This document shows, piece after piece, positions 12,961 through 23,299 of a DNA stretch of 64,000 nt; positions within the stretch are counted from its first letter, which is position 1, and every line of letters begins with the position of its first letter. Source of the DNA: Zingiber officinale (Eukaryota; Streptophyta; Magnoliopsida; Zingiberales; Zingiberaceae); contig NC_055987.1 in the NCBI RefSeq assembly GCF_018446385.1, positions 4,736,705 through 4,800,704 on the forward strand. The letters are read 5' to 3'. The notes beneath the pieces were generated by a model. The model made no database searches and was not told the origin of the DNA. It saw only the letters and a list, made by a program, of their open reading frames with translations. A program made the position numbers and the translations under genes.

Positions 12961-13619
12961 AGCAGTACACCCAGCTGAAAGGGAAAAAAAACAAAATTCT
13001 TATCTTTGATAGCTTATGTTCATTGCTCAGTTCTCCTTGATTTGGTGTCATAAGAATTCACCAAACCTTTTTCTTCTCCTATTAAGACGAAAAAAAACAT
13101 TCTGAAATTTGATTCTATGCTCATCTTGTTTGTTACAATATTTTACTTAATTTGTTTCTTCTTTGATCTAGATGAAAAGAATCCATTCTGGAATTTGATT
13201 TATCCTTTTGTTGTTCGTTGCAATCTACTTATTCTGTTTCTTCTTTGATTGAGATGACCGAAGGCATTCTGGAATTTATTATAAAATTTTTAGATATACT
13301 TGAATTATTTTTTCAAAACGGTTATATTGATCAATATCTTGAATCAAATATAACACAAGCCCAAACTCCTCGTTCTGAATCAAAATAAAACTTCTCCGTT
13401 GGATTTGGAGATGGCTGAATATCTGCAAAGTCGATTATGCTTGACCGGGTCTACGTGGCAATGATTCAACCAACTCATGCAAACCAAATCCGTGACCTAA
13501 ATGAAACGCGTCATTACTAACGTACCATGCGTCCTGTCCTTTGGATGTTCATAAATCCTGAGCATTCATTTGCCATCAAGCGGTTCTAATTCGTCGAACG
13601 GGAAGCCGTGCCGTGGGCG
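12961..13619. other. Intergenic, 3' UTR of MEA1-like gene
   Basis: No gene seen. A word of the type 'ttctggaattt', preceded by a 'gaa' or 'aaa' run, recurs at about 13100, 13187 and 13269 with 70-90 base spacing, suggesting old tandem duplication in the 3' UTR. The rest is AT-rich spacer leading into the DREB2 promoter. Confidence 0.4.
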
Positions 13620-13659
13620 TCTTGGGAAGCAAACTCCGGATCGCCACTGCGACCACGTT

Positions 13660-13800
13660 GAGACACACGTGTACGGCTAGATGAAAAAGCGATGGCCTGA
13701 TGGATAAGGAACGGAATTCGACCGCCACGTGACCAGGTGACGTTGAGCATCGGACACGACGGCTCCCACGTGAGGTCCTTATTACTATATAAATAGCGCG
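13660..13800 (+). promoter_or_regulatory. DREB2 gene promoter: three G-boxes and a TATA box
   Basis: CACGTG cores occur at 13666-13671, 13726-13731 (in GCCACGTGAC, a strong abscisic-acid-response-type context) and 13767-13772. A TGACGT word lies at 13738-13743. A TATA box, tatataaat, is at 13786-13794, about 125 bases before the start codon, so transcription probably begins near 13820. G-box/ABRE clusters drive stress- and ABA-responsive expression through bZIP factors, which fits a DREB2 gene; that regulation is inferred from the motifs. Confidence 0.7.
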
Positions 13801-13915
13801 GGGAGCCGTCTTAAAGTTTCCTTCGAGCCCAAGCAACGTACGTTCGAAAAGCGGAAAAGTCGAAACCGCGAGGTAGATTGGAGCCCTAAACGGAGAAGAA
13901 AAAGGAACCGCAGGA

Positions 13916-16750
13916 GATGACAGAGACGGATAGGTGAGAGAGGAAGCTTTGCTCCGATTAGATGTATATTCTCCAGTTTGATCCATTGTTTCGTTTTATT
14001 TCCTTCCCTAGGACCTAGGTTTTCTAGCCGATGATTTTTTTTTTTTTTTGGCTTTCCGTAGTTTTGCTCTTCGCGTCATTTTATGTCCCTCTGTTTGATT
14101 ATTGTTTGTTCATTCTGCAGTAGTTAGGGTGTCTTCAATGAGATTTGGAATTTTTTTTGTCCTTTTACAGTGAAAGGTAGTGGATAGATACGATCTCGTA
14201 CGTTTTCTTTGTGGTATTGGTGTTGCTAATACTTATCGAATTAGTTCGACCATTTTGATGCGGTCGTAAGTGATGCTTGTTACTTGTTATATGTGTTTAT
14301 ATATCAGAGCCTCCCGAGCTCATTGGTAATGATTTTATTATGGGTTGGATAATTTTTTTTCTGCGTGTAAACTATATTTACCAACTGAGAACATACATTT
14401 TGGTGCAACGAAGTATTAAGGTTGGTTGAATTTTTTTGTTCTAAAATGTTTTCTTCAAATAGTAATGTGTTTGTTAAAGCGACCAGTAATTGTCGAAGTA
14501 TATTTTTTGGCTCTTTCATTCGTGTAACTAGCTTAAGCAATTCTTAACATTCCACTATAAGTTAGTAATTACCTTTGAACATGTGAATTCAATCTAAGTT
14601 AGCAATTACCTTTGAACATGTCTAAACCCCATCCTATCTATTTTATTAATTCTGATCCCTATAAGTGAAACTTGCTATATGTGTTACTTCCTAACAACCA
14701 AACTTACTCATCTCTAAGCATGGTGGATCATGCCGGTCTCATAAAATTTTCATTCATTTTGTTGTATCATACTAGCAATATCCTCCTCCTCTCTTTACCA
14801 TCAAAATTGAGAACATCAATTACTAGCAATTCCATTCCCATTATTGACTAAACTAATCCTACCATGTCAACCGATCAAGTTGTGGACAACTCCTAGTCTT
14901 CCATTGTGTGCTGAACCTTGAAGCTGTTTTTTTGGATCTTGACACATTCGATGTGACTGTTGGTATCTAATGGATTTTCTGAACCCAAATGGCCTCTGTT
15001 ATGGTGGTTAGTGAGATCTGATCTGTGCGCGTTTGAATCGGTTTCCTGGGCTTGTAGCAATGGTCATGTATCTTTCTCATGTTCACTTTTGCTGTTCTCA
15101 TTAGGTGATCCTATTGATTTAGCAATGTTCGGAAAATATATATATATCTATATAAATCATTGAGATCATTGTTTTATTTGACTGAGTTTTAGTTCTTGTG
15201 ATTTTCTAATGAACACATTCTACTTATTTTGTGTGCTTCTCTTGTGATGTCTGCCGAATCAGAATTCTGGAGCGGCAGGTGCTTGGTAACTGTGTTTCTA
15301 CGCGGTATGTAGGTATGATAAATTCATCTCTTCCTGAATTTACTGTGTTTCAGTTTCATTCCGAGTTCCTTCATTGAGTTGACTTTTATTTTGCTTATTT
15401 ACAAAGGAACATTTTTAGTACTCTTTTTATATCAAAGTTTTTCTGGTCCGGGATTCCTGAAGATTTGATGAGGGTTGCTTGATGTCTTCCCCTGTTGTGT
15501 TATGCATGCTGTGTGTGCTCTTTTGCCAAAATATTGTTTTGGCTGATATGGGGGTGTCAGTGTGCGTTGCTTTCTTGCTTGCTGTGTGTTTTTGATTATC
15601 AATTTTGTTTTCCTTCACGTTTGTTGATATTCTTATTAGTGACTTATTCCGTACGTGTTCCCAAGTTTTTCACTTTGTCAATTAAAAACCTCTTTGTGCC
15701 AGTAAAAGGAGAGCGCGTAGAGGGAGTAATGGCTCTGCTTCTATATCTGAAACCCTTGCCTGGTGGCGCCAGCGCAATCACCAGCTCTGTGGGTTCCCAA
15801 ACGGTGAAAAGCAAGTTCAAAAGCCACCTGCAAAAGGCTCAAAGAAAGGGTGCATGCGAGGTAAAGGAGGCCCAGATAATGCCAATTGCAGATATCGTGG
15901 TGTAAGACAACGAACATGGGGCAAATGGGTCGCAGAGATCCGAGAACCAAATCGAGGAGGCCGACTTTGGTTAGGTACCTTTCCTGATGATATCCAAGCT
16001 GCTCGTGCTTATGATGCTGCCGCAAGGGCTATGTATGGAGCTCGTGCCCGTGTCAATTTGCCTTGTGACACTTCATGTGAATCAACCACAGTCTCGTATC
16101 ACTCAGATTCTGTGGATGCCTCTGTCTCCTGCCAAGATTCTCAACAACTGGATGTAGATGTGTCTGTGCCTCTCCAGGCTGGCATAGAGGTTCCAAGAAC
16201 TGTAACTGACACTGCAGCTGCCATGGACCATGTTCTTGAGCACGCAGAAATGGGAACCAAGCTTCTCAAGGTGGAAAGGGCAGACGAGGTGGGATATTAT
16301 GATGCTGTGAACGGTACATCACGTCTCCAGCAGGCCGAAACCAAATTTCCACAGGTAGATCAGAAAAATGAATTGGGGTGTCATGTTGAACCAGTCTCAT
16401 CGTCTGCAGCCGTCACTTCGAAGATGGTGGTCCAAGATTCAAACATGGAGGAAGATTTTTCTGTGGAAGAGATGTTGAACATGATGGCTAATGAGATGGC
16501 AAACGTTGACAATGTCACTGGTTCAAATTGGCAAGGCGTCTTGCCTGAAGATACTGCATTCGATTCTCAAAATCCAGATGCTACGGCCATGATATGGGGT
16601 TTGCACCCGAACCTGCAGGAAGTTGGCCTCAGCAATAATCTTATGGCTCCCACGGTAGATGATTGGGAGACTTCATTAGAGGACACTCTGAAGAACGATG
16701 CAGGGCTTGAAATGTTCGATTCAGACTTGCCTTCAAACCATCATTATTAG
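13916..16750 (+). CDS. DREB2: DREB2-type AP2/ERF transcription factor
   Basis: Exon 13916-13932 (MTETD plus two bases) joins in phase to 15703-16750, giving 354 residues. An optional microexon at 15263-15304 would add 14 residues in frame (368 total). After the start comes a basic KRRARRG nuclear-localisation stretch, then SETLAWW and the DREB2 signature [17 protein letters not shown] single AP2 domain spans about residues 70-127 ([30 protein letters not shown]), with the Val/Glu pair typical of DRE-binding proteins. A serine-rich stretch follows (about 130-155), at the place of the negative regulatory domain of Arabidopsis DREB2A. The rest is acidic with tryptophans near the end, like an activation domain. 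Such proteins bind DRE/CRT elements in the nucleus under drought or heat. The second exon is intronless, as in the family. Confidence 0.9.
15263..15312 (+). other. Candidate alternative microexon of the DREB2 gene
   Basis: Within the 1.77-kb intron a short segment has an acceptor (...gaatcag before 15263) and two nested donors: CGCG|gtatgt after 15304 and TAG|gtatga after 15312. The 42-base form is in frame and changes the N-terminus to [16 protein letters not shown] followed by VSTR, then KRRARRG. The 50-base form shifts the frame and reads on in another open frame to a stop at 15903-15905, giving a short protein without the AP2 domain. Grass DREB2 genes (OsDREB2B, ZmDREB2A, HvDRF1) are known to have a cassette exon of similar size (53 nt in rice) whose inclusion inactivates the product. 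Confidence 0.55.
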
Positions 16751-17529
16751 AGGTGATCAAATTCTGGTAAAGATGACGGTTCTTTGTTCAACAAAATTAA
16801 ACGAGCGAATTCTTGTTAAAAAAAAGTATGTTAAATAGCGTGTATTTGTTCTATTGATTATTTATAGGCGTTGTGCATACCAGGATTTCCTTTCTTTTAG
16901 AAGGTATCTTTGTGACATTTTACCCATTAGATTTTGAAACTAATGGTTTACCCCGATATATATTATAAGTTTGTAGTCTTATGTTTCATGATATATCAAG
17001 TGTTTTTTTGTGTGAAATATTCTTTATCAGTTCTGGCTAATTCATTTTCTATTAATATTGTCAATCATATCAACCATCAATCATCATAAATTCGATGTAA
17101 CCGACTAGTTTGATAAATACAGACGACCTCTTTATCAAATGCAAATCCCTTTCGTTGGGCTCGGTGAAGGATAAGTTACTGCATTCATTTTGTAATACGT
17201 GATAATAGATGATTTATTTGCTCTAGTGCCTCCGATAATTTATCTCTAGGTTAATATGATGGAGGTAAATTATAAATGATTATTAATTATTAGTACAGGT
17301 GATCAAGACATGAGAGAATAAAAGGTGATTTGCTTGCTCCATCACCTCCGGCAATCTATCCCTAAGTCAATAAGGAGGAGGATTAAATCACGGATGACTA
17401 CTAGTCATTTGTATAAGTGGTCAAGATATGAAAAAAAACATGCTCGAATGCGTCGACATTCATGATGATCAACTGATGGGACTTGACTTTTATAAGTTAG
17501 ATACTTGACTAAATCAAATGATAATAACT

Positions 17530-18059
17530 AGTGTTGTCAAAATCAAGTCAAAATCAAGAGTTTAGATAAAATGATTAGAGTAGCCATAAAATCGGATCGT
17601 AAAATCAAATCGTAAAATCATAAGATTTCACATCATATTTTAAATCAATTTTTTTTTAAAAAAAATATGATATTTTTTTTAATTGATCATTAAATATTTT
17701 AATTTAAATTATAACATAAATCTATATATAGAACATTTTAATTCATATAATCATAAACTACTCATAATTTAAAACTTTTAAACAATCAAATACTTACTGT
17801 GAAAATACAACATAAATATAAATTCAAGTCTGAAGTTTAAGTCCAAAGATAAATAAAACACAAGATAACAAATTAATATAAATCATTTATAGACAAGTGT
17901 AAATCTAAAATTGTCTCAAAACGATATCGTTTTATCCAAAACGATTCCCTTTTATTAACAATACACAATTAATAAAATTATCTCAAAAATCATATTTTTA
18001 CAAGTTTAAATGTGATTAGCTATACAAAGTTTATTCAAAAATCATATTTTAACAACACT
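17530..18059. mobile_element. Possible MITE with short inverted ends
   Basis: The left end reads agtgttgtcaaaat and the right end attttaacaacact, a nearly perfect 14-base inverted repeat around about 500 bases of very AT-rich DNA holding several 'cgtaaaatc' words. No target duplication could be settled and there is no coding capacity. A non-autonomous hAT-like element is one possibility; chance pairing in AT-rich sequence is another. Confidence 0.35.
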
Positions 18060-19075
18060 TGAGTCGTTTTTCTAAACAAAGTTTCATGGACCATCAAGAT
18101 AGAATGTTGGGTTTATGGAAGTAACAATTTGATAGAAAATCATCTTAACCCTCATCATCTTCCCTGTTGCTCGAACACTGTTGGCATGCTAATCAGCAAC
18201 TCATTGACAGCGCATTTGCCAAAAGCAGCTAACAAATAGTGCTCTGTAGGCCCGATGTTTTTCGACTGAGATTTCCAACAGCAGCTCACTTTAGTGCATG
18301 AATTCCACGCAGGAGTCAGAGCATAGAATGTGATAGATAAGTGAAATTATGGGAGGGGAAGAAAGTTTTGAAGAAGTCGTGTGTTTTCCCATCATTAGTT
18401 TCCAGTTTTAAGAAGAAAGTTGTAAAAGATCCAGTAGCGCTACTCCCAGTAGTGCTAGTACTACTAACTATATTATGAACAAGAATCTTAAAGTGTGATG
18501 TGTTAACCTAATGTCCCTGTGAGTTGGCCTATGTCGTATGCTCTCTTTATTTCTTATATTTGGTACAATAAAATTTTCCTCTCATATTATATTTAAGTGA
18601 GCTTAGGAGACACCAAGTTTTCAATCTAGGTGATACTCTCAAAGTTGGCAGAAAACATAACTCTACATTAATTAGATATAAAGCTTATCAAAAGTAGCAG
18701 AGGCTTGACATTCTAAAGCTTAAGAATGTCAACACTGACCCATAGAATGGTACGTAAATCAGTTGAACTACATTTATCCAAAATTCTAATATAATAACAT
18801 AAGCTATGGACCACCATGTCTCACCGAAAGCAGTTCCTAATATTCAACTTCTTTCTCTCCTTCCTAGAATAAAGAATTAAAATACAACTTGCAAAGTATG
18901 ATGCTGACAAAATATTGCAGAATTGAAAAAACTAAGACAAAATCATATTTATCTAAAACTAGCAGGTGTTGATCTTCCTATATCCCACTTAAGCCTATGA
19001 ATGTTCATTGATAGAGTTTCACAGAGTAACTGAATTTGAAAAAAAAAAAAACTACTGCAAAAGCAGGAGGCAGGA

Positions 19076-19434
19076 TTTCCTGGACAATTTTTTATGATCT
19101 AGGGGATGTGCAACTCGTATTTGTAGCCGGATCGTGGTCGCGATCCGACTATAAATGGTTGCGATTCCTTCCTGGGTTCACTGTCCCCGTCAAGTTATAG
19201 TTTTTGTTCAGAGCGGGCAGCCGGAGGCCGCCTGGAAGACACCCTTGCTCGACGCCCAGTAACCTGGCCACTTATCCACCACCGGAGGCCTTCGGGCGGC
19301 CGAACAAAAATTATAACCTGGTAGGGACGGTGAACCCAGGAAGAGATCGCAACCATTTGCGGCCGGATCGCGGCCACGATCCGACCGCAAATACGAGTGG
19401 CGTATCCTCTGGATCATAAAAAAGTGGTCCAGGA
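19076..19434. mobile_element. Foldback MITE with about 134-bp terminal inverted repeats
   Basis: The arm at 19076-19209 is the reverse complement, with few mismatches, of the arm at 19302-19434: both hold 'cctggac', 'tttatgatc', 'cggatcg', 'gcgatc', 'tgggttcac' and 'ttgttc' in mirrored order. A GC-rich centre of about 90 bases with CCGGAGGCC words partly pairs as well. The whole is much more GC-rich than its flanks. No ORF for a transposase is present, so it is non-autonomous. The target duplication is unclear, so I do not assign a superfamily (a Mutator-like foldback is plausible). Confidence 0.7.
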
Positions 19435-20025
19435 GATTTGTGCTCCAAAAGCATATCTAATAGGTATCTATAAATGGTGGGTGCGAGAGTAGTCTAATTC
19501 TTTTAAAACTTCGTTCGTTATCACACAAAGTGAGGATGACATTCATAAAGACACCAGTAAGCTTCCAGTCAAAATTTTACATGATCATAATCCAGAGAAA
19601 ACAAACATCAGAAAGAAGATTAATGTAGCAGTGAGATAATGAAATTAATGATAGGGATAATTTAGTTCAGTGAATGCATATAGATAATTTAGTTCAAAAT
19701 GCACAACCATTTGAATGAGTTATATCTCATAAAAAGGAAACAATCATCTCAACTAATAAGGTGGATAAACAAACAAAAAGCTATGTACTTGAGCCATATT
19801 GACAAGGATGCCTTAATACTGACAAAGAATTAAATGGCCACACAAAAGAATTAGCTTCCTCATTTGTGAAAGACATATAGGTAACTGTGATTGTTCACAT
19901 TTCTTATTTTGTATTCTATCAAATGTAAATGGAACTCCTTTACTAGTAAAGTGAGAAATTGAGCATGAATTTAACAAGTTTTGGGCTGTGTACCACACAA
20001 ATTCCATGAGACAATCTGTTCCCGA

Positions 20026-21561
20026 TTACCACCATTGGTGAACAAGGACTCCGCTATTCCTTAGTGAAGTGAACAGCTTCAAGCATTCCCCATATGTGTT
20101 TTTGTACTTTGGGCTCCTTTGTCCAGGGCAGCACTTCTGCCATCTATTGTAGTGGCACTCAAGAAAGAGCTCGTCAATCAGGCAGATACTCCCAGTCTCA
20201 AACAGCCTCGGTATCAGATCAAACTCAGTCCCTTCAACATCCATCTTCATCACAACATAGTCCCTCTCAGTTACTGTCCTCTTCAGCCACGCAGCAAAAT
20301 CAAACCCTTGAATTGCACTCACTGAACCTGTAGAAACATGACTACCAGAGCCCCCGATAGGCCTGATACGGCCCATTCCTCGTCCTTTCTCGACATCATG
20401 GTTACTTGGATCATTATTAATCTCAAAGGTTAAAGTTTCATTGCGTATCCATGCTGCAAAGGGTAGCAAGGTCACACCTTTCTTAGTGGCATACTCTTTG
20501 TGAAATGCTTTATCGGCTTCAATTGCATAAATCATGAAAGTGTGATTCTGCTTGGGGTATTGTTTCCTGAACCAGCTTCCGATGCTTGAGCCATAGCTCC
20601 GAGAACCTACATCGACATAAATATACCTTTGCTTGAAGCTTATATCAGCAATTGATGGCAAATACTTCACATTATGAATGTTCCGCTTGAGGGTGATCCA
20701 TGGCTTCAGTGGCTCATCCTGAATTATAGGCTCTGCTGACTGAAGAATCTGGAGCTTGTTCTCATGGATTGGGCATTCAGTATGAGAATTACTCTTTGAA
20801 CTAACAATGTTTGCACCTTCTTGCTTACGGAAAACTACCTCCCGGAGAGAAATTGGAGAATCTGAATAGTTGATCTCCCTTGCTCGAACATTTATGAAGC
20901 CAGGGAAAAGTTGTGCGAGGGACTGCAGACTATAGGCATCTGCAGCGGAGGCAGTTAGCACTGCAAGGAACCCATGGGGCCTCAGCGTCCTTTCGATCTC
21001 GGCCGCAATATCCACCGGTTGTTTGCTGTGATCCAGGCTTTGCCCCACCAAAATAAAGTCAAAGGTGGCGTTTTTGAATGGAAGTCGAAGAGGATCGCCT
21101 CCAGCAACCACCAACGGCGGCGCTCTCTTCCTAGCGACGCCTACCGCGTCAGGAACTCCGATCTCCTTGAGCGCGAGCACTTCATATCCCGAAGGGCTAC
21201 CGACGCACAAGCACTTAAAGGCAGGGGAGAGGAAGCCTTCGACCACAAGATCCTGGAGCATGGCAGAATAGAATTCGACGACCTTCCGCCACTCTCGGCT
21301 AGTCCAGAGGGCTGAGGTTGCGGACGACCCCAGACCGACATGGGCAGAAACGACGGAAACCGAGGCCGCGGATCCTCTGGCGTTTCCCGCGACAGCGAGC
21401 GGCTCTGCCTGCGATGACAAGAGGCAGTAATCGCTTGCGGTGCAGGAGCCCCCATAGACAGTGATGACGTACACGAACCGTAGGAGAAAAACAGAAACGA
21501 TGAAGAGGAGCGCACGTAGAAGGAGGTTGCGCACCGAGCTCGGCTTTAACGCCGGCTCCAT
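20026..21561 (-). CDS. Golgi-type methyltransferase-like protein with FkbM-type domain
   Basis: One uninterrupted exon encodes 511 residues from the ATG at 21561; an in-frame ATG seven codons upstream (21582) is less likely because MEPALKPSS starts a typical type II membrane N-terminus. A signal anchor lies at about residues 11-36. A first Rossmann-like methyltransferase region follows (CVGSPSGYEV near 117, DPLRLPF near 155, FDFILVGQSLDHS near 165, an active-class-I arrangement). A second region from about 305 has YIYVDVGSRSYGSS and, near 437, the FkbM hallmark KMDVEGTEFD. The protein resembles the Arabidopsis family annotated as SAM-dependent methyltransferase superfamily (At5g40830/At3g27230 type). 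Its substrate is not established; a Golgi glycan or lipid substrate is inference. The 5' side faces a GC-rich, TC-rich upstream region. Confidence 0.85.
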   Translation of the reverse strand: MEPALKPSSVRNLLLRALLFIVSVFLLRFVYVITVYGGSCTASDYCLLSSQAEPLAVAGNARGSAASVSVVSAHVGLGSSATSALWTSREWRKVVEFYSAMLQDLVVEGFLSPAFKCLCVGSPSGYEVLALKEIGVPDAVGVARKRAPPLVVAGGDPLRLPFKNATFDFILVGQSLDHSKQPVDIAAEIERTLRPHGFLAVLTASAADAYSLQSLAQLFPGFINVRAREINYSDSPISLREVVFRKQEGANIVSSKSNSHTECPIHENKLQILQSAEPIIQDEPLKPWITLKRNIHNVKYLPSIADISFKQRYIYVDVGSRSYGSSIGSWFRKQYPKQNHTFMIYAIEADKAFHKEYATKKGVTLLPFAAWIRNETLTFEINNDPSNHDVEKGRGMGRIRPIGGSGSHVSTGSVSAIQGFDFAAWLKRTVTERDYVVMKMDVEGTEFDLIPRLFETGSICLIDELFLECHYNRWQKCCPGQRSPKYKNTYGECLKLFTSLRNSGVLVHQWW

Positions 21562-21582
21562 AGCCAGAAAATAATGAAACAA

Positions 21583-23299
21583 ATCAAAGAATCCCTATCT
21601 ATGCTCACCTTTTTCAATAAAAGAAGAACTGTACCACGAACCCTAACCTAAAAGAAATCAACGACGGCAGAGGGCGGCTAGCGGGAGCAGAAGCGGGCGG
21701 AAGTGTGGTTTGCTCCCACGAGAGGGCGATCGGACGGCGAATTCCAGAAACGGAAAGGTGGAAAGGTATAAAATTGGCGTTCCATGGCGCTCCTCCGCTA
21801 CTCTCTTGCCATCTCTCTGGCGATCGTCTCCGAGGTTCCTTCGTTTCCTCTCTCTCTCTCTCTCTCTCTCCTTCGCCGCGATTTTATCAAGAATCGGCGA
21901 TTCCTCACGTCACGCGTGGGATTTTCAAACGCTCGCCTAACTTCACCGAGTTTCCCAACTCGGCCCTGGGTAAGGGTCTTTATATAATAAAATTTATTAC
22001 GAGGATAAATATTATAAAAGACCATCGAATGAGAAATCCAGGGAAGATCAGAACCGTTCATCGCACAGGCAACGAATCTCGATGCGCGTGCCACCTTATA
22101 TTATTACGGGAAAAAAGCGGATCCAAAGGTAGTGCCAGTTTCGTGATTATAGTAAAGGATAAGGGCATTTGAGAGCTTGAAAGTAGGCCCGCGCCTAGGA
22201 GGCAGCTTCTATAATTCTCTACGGTGTTACACGCACCGAGGCGGCCGACACGGGCCCCGCCGGGTGCGCTGTCAGAAAACGCGTGGGTCCCTTATTGAGG
22301 GGCCAGTAAAAGATAGTAAGTAGCGTTGATCCATGTTCTTCTGAATCTTCTCATTCCACCGCTTTCGTATCTACATTCGTGCCTGCGATCGCGAGCCAAG
22401 ACTACCACGAGGCGACGATGGACGTCGCCGATCTTGTCGTGTCTGCAGTCGCGATTAGAGTCATGATTTGACTGGAATCCAAGCTGGGAATCAGTTGTTG
22501 AGTCACGCGAAGCAAGCAATCATGCCTCTGCCGTTTGACTAATTACCCGTTTTTGTCACCCACTTCCTGATTGGAAATGCAATGGGTGCGATGGATTGGG
22601 CGCACCTAACTAATTATAGCTATCGTACAAAATTTTCCGGGAAAAATGGACATCTCAACCCTCATTTTATACAAGTCAGCAAATAAAGGACAATATCCTA
22701 TCAAATATGAATTATTTAAATTAAAATTAAATTATTTAATAGATAAAAAAAAAATTTAAATTTTAGAATGAGACAAAATTGACTTATGTACTTGCATATT
22801 TTATTAACTACTTGCTAATTGTTATATAATGGATGATATTCAAATAGTATTAATTTGATCGAAATTAACATAAGATCGTAATCTTATTATCACAACTATA
22901 GGTAGGGCCTATCAATCCCCTCGTTTAATTTTATAATTTGAAAATATAGTATTATTTACATTTGTTATCTTCATAATTTATAGGCTGTTATAATAGTGTC
23001 TATTATGGTAGTACTAGACTTATTTGATAATTTTTATTAAAAACAGGTTCTTGTTTTTACAAAACCACGTACTTCCTTCGTTATGAAAGAGTAGCATATC
23101 ATTAACTACAATTTGCAAAATCTAGCTACGATAAGATCCATTCGGTCATTCCAACTTTGAGGAAGCATCGAAAACTTTTGAGTCATTGAATGTGTAGCAC
23201 AATTCGTCATTCTTTTCGTATGTGTAAGTAACTCCGATTAATTTTAATCTGATCAATCGGATTAAATTAGGTCATGTTAAATTTAATCCTTGATCAAAG
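21583..23299. other. Intergenic region upstream of the methyltransferase-like gene
   Basis: The first 150 bases are the probable promoter and leader of the minus-strand gene, and a TC microsatellite lies at 21848-21871. A GC-rich patch at 22170-22320 and AT-rich DNA from 22600 follow. A 155-codon open frame at 21705-22172 overlaps this leader but shows no recognisable protein features and was not called. Confidence 0.5.

Larger units (their letters stand above)
16751..20025. other. Intergenic, AT-rich, with two MITE-like elements
   Basis: No gene seen. About 150 bases after the DREB2 stop are likely 3' UTR. At 17220-17420 a roughly 125-base unit ('ctctagtgcctccgata...' and 'ctccatcacctccggca...') is present twice in diverged form. 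Two inverted-repeat elements are listed separately at 17530-18059 and 19076-19434. The stretch before 20026 is presumably the 3' UTR of the minus-strand gene. Confidence 0.45.

Noticed and set aside
15495-15905. 136-codon plus-strand frame as a separate gene
   Set aside because: Most of it is intron; only its end overlaps the DREB2 exon and is discussed as a possible isoform.
20094-21315. Plus-strand frames opposite the methyltransferase-like gene
   Set aside because: Antisense shadows without recognisable features.
21705-22172. 155-codon open frame upstream of the methyltransferase-like gene
   Set aside because: It overlaps the promoter and leader, includes a TC microsatellite, and shows no domain or codon-usage signal.
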